Assembly (NCBI GenBank): GCA_002333095.1
Contig: DDBK01000125.1
Coordinates: 3,141-13,406, forward strand
Source of the DNA: Cellvibrionales bacterium UBA2034
Lineage (GTDB): Bacteria > Pseudomonadota > Gammaproteobacteria > Pseudomonadales > UBA7239
Direction of reading: 5' to 3'
DNA length: 10,266 nucleotides
Of this stretch, positions 1 to 7,652 are shown in pieces. The notes under the pieces were generated by a model, which was not told where the DNA came from, ran no database searches, and saw only the letters and a list, made by a program, of their open reading frames with translations. Position 1 is the stretch's first letter. Each line of letters begins with the position of its first letter. Made by a program: the position numbers and the translations under genes.

Positions 1-104
1 AATTCGGGACTGTATTTAATTTGAACGCCAGTAAAATGGAATAGAATAACAGCCAATACAGCAATTCCGCGAAGACTCTGGATGTTATAAAAAAAACTTT
101 TCAT
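1..104 (-). CDS. Acyltransferase family 3 (AT3/OafA-like) membrane protein, N-terminal fragment
   Basis: This is a partial gene that starts with ATG at 104 and runs off the left edge after 34 complete codons. The fragment begins MKSFFYNIQSLRGIAVLAVI and continues as one hydrophobic helix. R12 and H23 are separated by exactly ten residues, which is the R-X10-H motif of transmembrane helix 1 in AT3 (Acyl_transf_3) proteins, and the surrounding LRGIAVL...FHF pattern is typical of OafA/OafB/YrhL relatives. The family moves acyl groups, usually acetyl from acetyl-CoA, across the inner membrane for transfer to surface glycans. The start overlaps the stop of the upstream kinase gene as ATGA (101-104), so translation is probably coupled; no clear Shine-Dalgarno sequence is seen. 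A run of eight T residues falls in codons 3-6. The acceptor cannot be told from this fragment, nor whether a C-terminal SGNH domain is fused, though a separate SGNH gene lies in the same operon. Confidence 0.82.
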   Translation of the reverse strand, partial: MKSFFYNIQSLRGIAVLAVILFHFTGVQIKYSPE

Positions 105-2458
105 AATAAATGATTAGCTGTAAGAAGTTGAACGAGGTCATCAGTAGAGACCGGTTTTTGCAGTAACCTGATGTCAGAAGGTAGGTTCATGTTTGCAGCA
201 TTATATTTGTCGTGAGCGCTGAGTACGGCAATATTGACAGGAAATAGTTGTTGGCTCTCTTCAAACTCGCGTATATGGGTAATTGTTTTACTTGCATTGT
301 ATATTGGCATATTCCAGTCAAGAAGCACCATGCCAATATCCTGATAATTTTTAATATACTCCTCGACTAATGGCTTCCCATTTGGAAATACGGTGTGTGC
401 TTTTCCAATTTTTTCAAGTTGAGAGCTAATAATTAGCTGCAAGGTTTCATCGTCTTCAGCTACGAGTACGCGCTTTATAAGATTAGGGTCTTCTCCGGAG
501 GTATTCCTTATGCCTTGGGCTTCTGCCGTGTTGAGTACAGAGTTACCAGGGGGCAGGCAGCAAGGTATGATGCACCAGAAGGCCGTGCCATGTTTAGGGT
601 TGCTGTCATAGCCGATCTCCCCCCCGAGCAAGTTACAGAACTTTTTGCACAGAGAAAGGCTCAGTCCGGGTCCTTGTTGTTCTCGTGTAGTAGAGGTGTC
701 GACAATTTCAAAAATTTCAAAAATTCTTGTTTTGCGGTCTTCTGGAACCCCATTTCCAGTATCGATAATATCAAATCTCATAAACAATGATTCATTTTCA
801 TTCTTGAATGTCTCAAAATTAACGAGAATGCTTCCTTCCATTATTGAATTTGCTGAATTTTCAATAATAATTTCTAGTATTTTACTTATAATATTTATAT
901 CAGAATAAATTAACTCCTGAGACTTTTTATCTATGTTGTAAGAAATTAGTATGTTTTTACGGTGGAATTTTTCTCTGCAATTGGCGATTGATTCTTTTAT
1001 TAAAGATGTGGGGCTGAATGTTTCTTTTGTTACTGGCCATTTTCCTGCGTCAAGTCTGGCGTGGTCGAGTAGGGTATTTGTTGTATCCAGCAGATGCTTG
1101 GCCGATTCATATATTCCATCAATTAGCGTCTTATTCGTAGAATAAAGAGTATTCTTTTTTGCTAAATCAGCTAATCCTATAATGCCTGCCAAAGGAGTTC
1201 TAAGTTCATGAGAAATTTGTGCAAGAAAGTTTTTCTTTGCATTTGTTTCTGTTTTTGATAAAAGCTCATCTTGGTAAAATATTTTTTGTTGTTCTTTTAG
1301 CCAGTTTATTCTTTCTCCAAGAGCAATAGCGAACAAAACCAGCTGAAAAGCAGTTCCTGTCAAAGGAAAAACTTTCGCCATAGGTGAAGATGGTATAGTG
1401 CCAATATACATAAGAAAAATTAAAAGTCCTGCGATAAAAGGCATGGTTAGCGCAATAAAATACAATTTTGCTGGTGTGTACTTTTGTCTGATTCTTATGA
1501 TGCTTGTGATAAATAAAGATGGCAAAACGATAATTACTGCAGGCAAAGCAAAAAAAACCATAAATAAGTTATCATTCTCGAGTAACGGAAGCGGCATTGC
1601 GAAAAGCAGTAGATACAGTGATATTCCCTTCAAAAATTTGTCAGCTCGGGGGGTGTTGGTCTTCGTTATCAGATAGCTTCTGGCGAGTTCAACACCACAT
1701 AGAGTGCTGATTACAGCGAAAATCCCGGAGCTGACATTATTCCAGTAAATAGAGTCTGGCCATAGCTGATAAAGCGCCCCGATGTCGTTTAGCTGGAGAA
1801 GCGTTACAAAAACAGTGGAGCCAAAAAGAAATAAATAAGTGTTATCTTTGGAGTTGATTCCAATAGATGCAGAGTAAAAAACCATTGAAAAAATCAGGCC
1901 TGATAGAAGTCCTATTGCCATTTGTTGCCAAATAAGGGTATCTATAGCTGCTTCTGAGTTGCTAATCTGGATCTGGCTGTTGTAGGGAAATATTGATCCC
2001 AGCCGCAACTCAACTTGTTGCGTGCTGCCTGGCTCCATGCTCAGGGTAAACATTATTTCAGATCCAATCGTTTTCCAGTTCTCAAGGGGATAATCAAGCC
2101 CACTTACAATTGGTGCTTCGCTACTATTATTTTGTGATTTTATAATTTCAACGTGACGAATCCTTGGGTTGTCAAGCCGGATGGTGATTTCTTGGGCTTC
2201 CCCTGAAATGTTATTTAGTGTAATACAAGTTTTATTGGTGTGGCTGTATAGTTTGTCCGTAGAAAAAAATGAAAAACCTGCATTATTTTTTTTGTCTGTT
2301 GATATTGGTAATGTTTTATATGTATTTTTTGAAAAATCAATATGACTACATTTTTTATCATATAATTTATCTTCAGTTAATGAATAAGAATAACAGGAAA
2401 ATAAAGCAGCCAGTAATGCAAAAAATATTTTTTCAGTTAGAAGGCGTTTTATTATCAT
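101..2458 (-). CDS. 7TM-DISM hybrid histidine kinase with one receiver domain (LadS-like architecture)
   Basis: Inner-membrane sensor kinase of 785 aa. A signal peptide or first helix (about residues 1-26) precedes a periplasmic beta-rich region (about 35-165) resembling 7TMR-DISMED2, a carbohydrate-binding-like sensor. About seven membrane helices follow (about 178-380). The HisKA box SHELRTPLAG has its phosphoacceptor at H417. The ATP-binding domain (about 515-625) has an N-box IIENSANSI and a G1 box DIIDTGNGV. Its G2 box is GPGLSLSL rather than the usual GxGLGL, so ATP handling may be altered. The C-terminal receiver (about 660-783) has the acidic pair in AEDD, the acceptor D714 in LLDWNMP and K768 in QKPV, with Ser in place of the common Thr in VLSAHD. 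There is no Hpt and no DNA-binding domain. The start overlaps the upstream kinase stop by 4 bp (ATGA, 2455-2458), and the stop overlaps the AT3 start the same way. Domain order and length are close to Pseudomonas LadS; orthology is not shown. Confidence 0.9.
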   Translation of the reverse strand: MIIKRLLTEKIFFALLAALFSCYSYSLTEDKLYDKKCSHIDFSKNTYKTLPISTDKKNNAGFSFFSTDKLYSHTNKTCITLNNISGEAQEITIRLDNPRIRHVEIIKSQNNSSEAPIVSGLDYPLENWKTIGSEIMFTLSMEPGSTQQVELRLGSIFPYNSQIQISNSEAAIDTLIWQQMAIGLLSGLIFSMVFYSASIGINSKDNTYLFLFGSTVFVTLLQLNDIGALYQLWPDSIYWNNVSSGIFAVISTLCGVELARSYLITKTNTPRADKFLKGISLYLLLFAMPLPLLENDNLFMVFFALPAVIIVLPSLFITSIIRIRQKYTPAKLYFIALTMPFIAGLLIFLMYIGTIPSSPMAKVFPLTGTAFQLVLFAIALGERINWLKEQQKIFYQDELLSKTETNAKKNFLAQISHELRTPLAGIIGLADLAKKNTLYSTNKTLIDGIYESAKHLLDTTNTLLDHARLDAGKWPVTKETFSPTSLIKESIANCREKFHRKNILISYNIDKKSQELIYSDINIISKILEIIIENSANSIMEGSILVNFETFKNENESLFMRFDIIDTGNGVPEDRKTRIFEIFEIVDTSTTREQQGPGLSLSLCKKFCNLLGGEIGYDSNPKHGTAFWCIIPCCLPPGNSVLNTAEAQGIRNTSGEDPNLIKRVLVAEDDETLQLIISSQLEKIGKAHTVFPNGKPLVEEYIKNYQDIGMVLLDWNMPIYNASKTITHIREFEESQQLFPVNIAVLSAHDKYNAANMNLPSDIRLLQKPVSTDDLVQLLTANHLL

Positions 2459-5223
2459 TGTCTTTCCGCATCAACAAGGCATTGTAGAATCCTTTCAGCG
2501 GTAACCGGTTTTGTCAGATAAGCATCCATCCCCGACTGTTCGCTAAGCTGGCGGTAGGCCGCCTCTGTATGCGCAGTTAGCGCCATAATAAATGCTGGTT
2601 TTATCCCGTGCTCGTGCTCATATTTCCTTATGATTCTGGTGGCATCAAAGCCATCCATGATTGGCATTTCACAATCCATGATTATCGCTTCAAATGGCTT
2701 CCCATCAAGCAAGTATCTGGTATATAAATCTACTGCTTGTTTGCCATTGCTGCAGATTACTGCATTGTATCCTAATGATTTTATAATCTCAGAGATGATA
2801 TGTTGATTCGCTGGAATATCTTCTGCGGCGAGAATAAGCTTGTTTTCGGGTGTATTTGGCGGAATTCTTTTATGGACGAGGTTGCTGTTTTTGATAATAA
2901 GTTCAGCTATTTGAAGAAGAAAAGCGTCTATTGATATCTTTCTTACAATTTCTTCTTTATTTTCATGTGTTGTTTTTTGTTCCTGGTATTTTTTTTCATC
3001 TAGGTCAATATATGAAACGATAAATACGCTAAAATCTTGCGCTATTCTTGTGATATTTTCACACAATATATCTTTTTGTATAATTAAAATATCATATTTT
3101 CCTGACTCTAGTTCTTGCCGTATTTTTTCATCGGCGCTTGTTGTTTTTGTTGATTTTGCTGCGTCAGATATCTGATTAATAATATGCGCACAGATGGAAT
3201 CACTTTTATCTGCGATTAATATATCAAGATTTTCAAATACCCGGTGTGTTTTTCTATTGACTTTCTGGTGGGGTTCTAGCGAAGCAGTAAACCAGAATAT
3301 ACTGCCACTCATGGCGTTGTTTGCGTAGCCGCAGCTTCCGCCAAGTAGTTCGCTAAGCTCCCGCACAATACTTAGTCCAAGTCCTGCGCCTTTAGGGTTT
3401 ATGGCTGATGTGCTTGTTTCAAATATTCCAAAAAGCTTTTGTTCGTCAGCTTTGCTAATGCCCATTCCACTATCGGTTACTTCAAAATAATAAAGGCATT
3501 TGTGTTCATCTAGCAATGATTTCTTTTTCACGTACAGTCCAACTTCTCCATTGCTGGTGAATTTGCAGGCGTTGCCAATGAGATTTAACAGAATCTGCCT
3601 TAAGCGGTTAGGATCGCCGGTTACATCGTTGGCGGTGTCACGCTCTACTGTAAAAAATAGTCTGATATGCTTTTCGTTTGCTATGAGTAAGAAAACATCC
3701 ATGCATTCCTGAAGCAAGCTGTGCAGGTCAAAGCGAATATTTCTTAACTGCTTTTTGTTTTCCGATATGGAGCTGATGTCTACCATTTCATCAATCAGAT
3801 GTTTAAGTGGCAATGCTGTATGGCAGATCATGCTGAAAATATGTCTGTCGCGTGGGTGCGATTTGTGAACCAGAATTTCAGCCGCGCCTAAAATGCCATT
3901 AAGAGGGGTTCTTAGTTCGTGATTCAGGTGCGCAAGCAGTCGATTGTGTGCTTCGCTGATTGTGTTGGCTTCGAGTGCTAATCCTGCCTGCCTGGCCTGC
4001 TGGTTCTCCAGGTGTTTTACGCTGTTTAACATAGCCATTGAAAACATCATCATTTCTACTACATCGAACACTTGCATAATGTGCATGTATTCCATTTCTG
4101 CGGTAATTATTCCCATCGCCATTAATAGTGTGATAATTCCAGATAGCATTGGCATGCTGATCCCGATTGCGAGCATTGCCATACTTAATCGAGTGTGTGA
4201 TTGGCTAACAAAACATAAATAAAACATGCAAGTTGTTACGATGATGCTAGCTATAATAAACAGGGGAAGTATTATTGCTGTCGATACCCCTAATATAAAA
4301 CCTATCGCTATTACAATAGAAAAAGCTATGTATAATTTTAAAAATAAATCTATTGCTGTATTGTTGTTTTTTGTTTCTGTGAAATCTCGAATAAATTGTG
4401 AAAGACTTGCTGTTATAAATAATGGAATTATTATAGACAAATCTGCCCTTAATTCATTATTTATGAAGTGCGTGTATGATATGAAGAATCTCTGGTGAAT
4501 AAATGCTGTCGCTAAATTAAAAAACCCAAGTAGGCAATAAGAATAGTACATTGACTGTCTAGTTTTTATTGCCAATAGCAGTGCATATAACGTAAGTCCA
4601 AGAATTGCACCGTTTATAATTCCAGATACCAGCTTCTGGTTGTATCGTTTTATGTTATAAGTTTCAATTTTTTCTAGCGTGACAGATGGAAATGCTGAGT
4701 TTAGTCCGGATATTTCAATATTTATTATCTGTATTGAATTTGGTTGCATGTCCAGCAATGCATTTTCTTGATTGTCTTTGGCGCTATTTCTGTTTTCGCA
4801 GCTGCTAATTTCCAGGGTTTTGCATATATAAATCGAAGCTATATCAGATAGCGGGTTGTTGTTTATCAGCGCCAATGACTGTGGTTTTTCTGTTTTATTT
4901 TCAATTATTATTCGAAACCACATGCTGTGATTTTTTCTAAAAATCAGTGCGGGAGATAGTAATTTTGTGCTTTTCCAGTGCTGGTTGTTTGGTTGTATGA
5001 CAGCATTGAAGTCTGTTTGTTGCGTGCCGGAATCATAGAATTCCATGTGGTCGTTTAAATTAAATACTTTTGTATGTTCTTCCGTGATGATGATTGCATT
5101 TTTAGCCCATGCGTGCGTGGGTGACAGGATAAAAAGCATCAGTAGTGCGTTCAGGAGCGCACTTGCGGTCAAGGAACGGCATGGCATGTTGTCAGTCTGG
5201 CGACAGGCGCTGGTTGTATTCAT
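2455..5223 (-). CDS. 7TM-DISM hybrid histidine kinase with degenerate and intact receiver domains (RetS-like architecture)
   Basis: Inner-membrane sensor kinase, 922 aa from ATG 5223. A second ATG at 5187 (residue 13) lies just after the sulfatase stop and gives a more usual signal peptide, MPCRSLTASALLNALL..., ending in AWA; neither start has a clear ribosome binding site. A periplasmic DISMED2-like domain (about 50-185) is followed by about seven helices (about 200-400). The H-box NHELRTPLNG carries H435. The ATP-binding domain is canonical: N-box NLIGNACKF near 544, G1 DSGMGI, G2 KGAGLGLSIV near 610. A receiver-like segment follows (about 664-780) in which the acceptor position is Q716 (YDILIIQKD) and the final KP motif is missing, so it should not accept phosphate. 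The last receiver (about 800-920) is intact: AED, D850 in IMDCEMP, LTAH, K905 in TKPV. HK-REC-REC order and size resemble Pseudomonas RetS. No output domain is present. The gene lies between the sulfatase and the second kinase. Confidence 0.9.
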   Translation of the reverse strand: MNTTSACRQTDNMPCRSLTASALLNALLMLFILSPTHAWAKNAIIITEEHTKVFNLNDHMEFYDSGTQQTDFNAVIQPNNQHWKSTKLLSPALIFRKNHSMWFRIIIENKTEKPQSLALINNNPLSDIASIYICKTLEISSCENRNSAKDNQENALLDMQPNSIQIINIEISGLNSAFPSVTLEKIETYNIKRYNQKLVSGIINGAILGLTLYALLLAIKTRQSMYYSYCLLGFFNLATAFIHQRFFISYTHFINNELRADLSIIIPLFITASLSQFIRDFTETKNNNTAIDLFLKLYIAFSIVIAIGFILGVSTAIILPLFIIASIIVTTCMFYLCFVSQSHTRLSMAMLAIGISMPMLSGIITLLMAMGIITAEMEYMHIMQVFDVVEMMMFSMAMLNSVKHLENQQARQAGLALEANTISEAHNRLLAHLNHELRTPLNGILGAAEILVHKSHPRDRHIFSMICHTALPLKHLIDEMVDISSISENKKQLRNIRFDLHSLLQECMDVFLLIANEKHIRLFFTVERDTANDVTGDPNRLRQILLNLIGNACKFTSNGEVGLYVKKKSLLDEHKCLYYFEVTDSGMGISKADEQKLFGIFETSTSAINPKGAGLGLSIVRELSELLGGSCGYANNAMSGSIFWFTASLEPHQKVNRKTHRVFENLDILIADKSDSICAHIINQISDAAKSTKTTSADEKIRQELESGKYDILIIQKDILCENITRIAQDFSVFIVSYIDLDEKKYQEQKTTHENKEEIVRKISIDAFLLQIAELIIKNSNLVHKRIPPNTPENKLILAAEDIPANQHIISEIIKSLGYNAVICSNGKQAVDLYTRYLLDGKPFEAIIMDCEMPIMDGFDATRIIRKYEHEHGIKPAFIMALTAHTEAAYRQLSEQSGMDAYLTKPVTAERILQCLVDAERQ

Positions 5224-6622
5224 CTATTTGGCCCGACAATTTTTCCCTGGCTTCCCGGTAAGAATCGGCATGAGCAACATTATACCATTCGTGAGGGTCC
5301 TGCTGGTGGTCATACAGTTCTTCTGTTCCGTCTGCATATCGTATCAGACGATAGCGTTGGTCAACTGCAGCAATATGATTCTGGTTATTATGCATTTGCC
5401 ACAAGGTTACAGCAGCATGCGGCCATGGTGCTCCGGAGTTTTTCAGTAGGGGCAGCAGGCTATGACCGTCCTGATTGCCATTTATCGGACTCCCTGAAAG
5501 TTGAGCCAGTGTAGGATAAACGTCCAGCAGACTTACCGGCTCATTGCAGCGTTGGCCGGCTCTGATTCCCGGGCCGCTGAAAATAAGCGGAATATGTGTG
5601 GCTTCTTCCCATAGCGTCAGTTTGCGCCACTGCATTTTTTCCCCGAGGTGCCAACCATGGTCAGACCACAGTACGATAATTGTGTTATCTGACAGTGGCG
5701 ATGTTTTAAGCGCATGCAATACGCGTCCCAGTTGTTCATCAGCGTATGTGATTGATGCCAGATAGGCTTGTACTGCTTTTTTCCACAGGCCGTCACGCAC
5801 CATATCGTTTTGTAGGTACTCATTAATCAGCTCTCTTCCCGCTGGAGGGATATCGTCCAGATCATTTTGCAATACTGCAGGTAGCTGGACTGAGTCAATC
5901 GGGTAACGTTCGAAGTATTGCTTCGGCAGATACCAGGGTAAGTGTGGTTTACCAATGCCATAGCCAAGAAAAAGGGGCTGTTTTTGTGGTGTCCTGATTT
6001 GTTTGATTATCCAGTCTGCTACCTGATAGTCAGGTGTTTGTTCGGTAGGGGTGTCTACAATTCCCCAGTCAAATGTGGTGTCAGCTTTGAAGGAATGTGG
6101 AGCGCCTTTTCGCGGGTGTTCATAATTAGGCTCTACAGGTTCATCAGGCATACCATGAATATTATCCGGCCAGAAGTCATCCCACGCGGACGGATTATGA
6201 AAGTGAAAAATCTTTCCGGCACCCGCAGCGCGATAACCATTATTGCGTAACATCTGCGGCAGTGTAATAGCATTTTTTAGCTGGGGGATTTCGCTCCATT
6301 TCGTGGTGTTGTAAAAAACCTTTGTTTTGAGAGGCGACAAGCCGGTTAACGTGCTTGTGCGCGATGCATTGCACAAAGGAATAGCGCAGTGTGCATTGGT
6401 AAATAATGTGCCACTGGCTGCCAGTGCATCAATATTGGGTGTATGAATCTTGCCTGGATATCCACCTAGACAACCCACCCAGTCATTCAAGTCATCAAAT
6501 GCAATAAAGAGAATATTTGGTTTATTTTTATCGCCAGTGATTCCCGTACTAGGTAATCCGACAGCAGTCAGGGTTGCCAATGAGGCCTGCAGAAAGCGCC
6601 GGCGCGAGATATGGTTATTCAT
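5192..6622 (-). CDS. Tat-exported type I sulfatase, iduronate-2-sulfatase-like
   Basis: Predicted arylsulfatase-superfamily enzyme of 476 aa that hydrolyses sulfate esters, probably on a glycan, outside the cytoplasm. Start ATG 6622 was chosen because it puts a twin-arginine signal at once at the N-terminus (SRRRFLQ, residues 6-12, then a hydrophobic stretch) and overlaps the upstream gene by only 8 bp. The open frame continues to 6856, but that extension has no export logic and lies inside the SGNH gene. The sulfatase core begins NILFIAFDDLNDW, with metal ligands D43 and D44. The formylglycine site is C84 in LCNASRTSTLTG (C-x-A-x-R form, R88). A second metal site is seen as WSDHGWHLGE (D321, H322), followed by ATHIPLIFSGPG. 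These blocks match iduronate-2-sulfatase-like bacterial enzymes; the true substrate is unknown. Activity needs a formylglycine-generating enzyme or anSME, and neither is encoded here. The 3' end overlaps the longest form of the following kinase gene by 32 bp. Confidence 0.92.
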   Translation of the reverse strand: MNNHISRRRFLQASLATLTAVGLPSTGITGDKNKPNILFIAFDDLNDWVGCLGGYPGKIHTPNIDALAASGTLFTNAHCAIPLCNASRTSTLTGLSPLKTKVFYNTTKWSEIPQLKNAITLPQMLRNNGYRAAGAGKIFHFHNPSAWDDFWPDNIHGMPDEPVEPNYEHPRKGAPHSFKADTTFDWGIVDTPTEQTPDYQVADWIIKQIRTPQKQPLFLGYGIGKPHLPWYLPKQYFERYPIDSVQLPAVLQNDLDDIPPAGRELINEYLQNDMVRDGLWKKAVQAYLASITYADEQLGRVLHALKTSPLSDNTIIVLWSDHGWHLGEKMQWRKLTLWEEATHIPLIFSGPGIRAGQRCNEPVSLLDVYPTLAQLSGSPINGNQDGHSLLPLLKNSGAPWPHAAVTLWQMHNNQNHIAAVDQRYRLIRYADGTEELYDHQQDPHEWYNVAHADSYREAREKLSGQIDEYNQRLSPD

Positions 6623-7628
6623 TGGTGGTTGTTCTCGTGAAGCCATAGATATTATTTTTTTGTATAGCATCAAATAGTGTATTGGCAAATATTTCCTGTG
6701 TTTTTTTATCCGGGTGGCTGTCCAGCAAGTGAATGCTGAAATCGTCGATATTGGTGCCCTTGAATTTTCGGGTCGTGTCAACAAACTGCATGCTATGTTT
6801 TTCTGCGATTGCCCTGATGTTTTGTAAGTCTCGTTCCGAGTGTTCGCGATTATCAAGGTATGCCAGAAGGATAGGCATGTCAGGTTTTATCTGGTTGGCC
6901 AGCGAACGCATGATTCCTAATTCCCTGTCAATAAATGCCATATGCTTTTCACCTAATACCATGTTTGAAGTATCCTGCATGGCTTGCACTTCGCTTTTTC
7001 TCATCCTGATATATTCGCGTACATATGACATCCAGAAGCCGTCTATGCGGCGTGGATTGAATAGCGGGACGCTGCCAGTTTTGGGTGGTAGCGCCTGATG
7101 ATCATTGAATGCGCAGTATCCAAGAAGGAGGGCATCTGGCTGCCATGCCGGAACAAGATGTTCCAGCGTGGCGTTATAGCGCTCCATCCCGAACCCGCCT
7201 ACTGAAAAGTTGATTATTTCATATGGGCGTTTGCCTTGTTCATTCATCCATTGTTCAAGTAATGCATGGAAGCTTTTATCAGTATCAACGCCTGACGACA
7301 TGCTGTAAGAGTCTCCCAGTACAGCAATGCGATAGCTGCCCGCAGGCTTTGTCAGTGGGTATTCCTTGTCAGCCAATCCCCGGCTGTTGGTTGTCAGGCG
7401 TGCCAGTTTGAATGACACGTCAAGATTGGGTTTGAGCGCCCAGTAAATGTCATCAAATGGTGATTGAACCATAAACCCGGCATTATTGACGGGTACGTTG
7501 TTCCTCATAGCTTCTATATCAAATGCATTCCAGCCAAACAACCAGCAGCGGAACCCCTGCTCCAGCAACAGCGCTGAAAATGCAACTGAGGCCATCAGTA
7601 ATAAAAAGTTCTGGAAATTTTTTTTCAT
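6615..7628 (-). CDS. Membrane-anchored SGNH/GDSL-family hydrolase or acyl-transferase
   Basis: Protein of 337 aa with a single N-terminal hydrophobic helix (about residues 5-24, after MKKNF), so it is probably anchored facing the periplasm. SGNH blocks are present in order: the nucleophile S107 in VLGDSYS (block I), glycine block NFSVGGFG (II), N175 in GYCAFND (III), and D303 with H305 in LLDSHPD (V). The family comprises esterases and glycan O-acetyl esterases or transferases. SGNH domains often work with AT3 proteins, fused in OafB-like proteins or as separate partners, and an AT3 gene lies at the end of this operon, so a shared role in surface-glycan acylation is the best inference. ATG 7628 lies 24 bp after the ABC1 kinase gene, has no evident Shine-Dalgarno sequence and is followed by an eight-A run in codons 2-4. 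A five-codon reading frame (7642-7625) ends in TGA overlapping this ATG. The stop overlaps the sulfatase start by 8 bp. Confidence 0.88.
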   Translation of the reverse strand: MKKNFQNFLLLMASVAFSALLLEQGFRCWLFGWNAFDIEAMRNNVPVNNAGFMVQSPFDDIYWALKPNLDVSFKLARLTTNSRGLADKEYPLTKPAGSYRIAVLGDSYSMSSGVDTDKSFHALLEQWMNEQGKRPYEIINFSVGGFGMERYNATLEHLVPAWQPDALLLGYCAFNDHQALPPKTGSVPLFNPRRIDGFWMSYVREYIRMRKSEVQAMQDTSNMVLGEKHMAFIDRELGIMRSLANQIKPDMPILLAYLDNREHSERDLQNIRAIAEKHSMQFVDTTRKFKGTNIDDFSIHLLDSHPDKKTQEIFANTLFDAIQKNNIYGFTRTTTNE

Positions 7629-7652
7629 TTATTTTTATTCATGTTTTTTTAT

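Noticed and set aside
5045..5449. 134-codon plus-strand open frame antisense to the kinase/sulfatase junction.
   Set aside because: It spans the ends of two real genes on the other strand. Its hydrophobic look comes from complementing the AT-rich signal-peptide region.
6623..6856. Open extension of the sulfatase frame upstream of ATG 6622 (78 residues).
   Set aside because: It lies entirely inside the SGNH gene, would bury the Tat signal 84 residues in, and its composition looks like an antiframe. The 8-bp overlap start is far more natural.
6733..7098. 121-codon plus-strand open frame opposite the SGNH gene.
   Set aside because: The SGNH catalytic blocks on the minus strand explain this DNA; no family features are visible in the plus frame.
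7629..7652. Terminator or promoter between the ABC1 kinase and SGNH genes.
   Set aside because: The 24 bases are A/T-rich with no hairpin, and upstream hexamers matched promoter consensus poorly.
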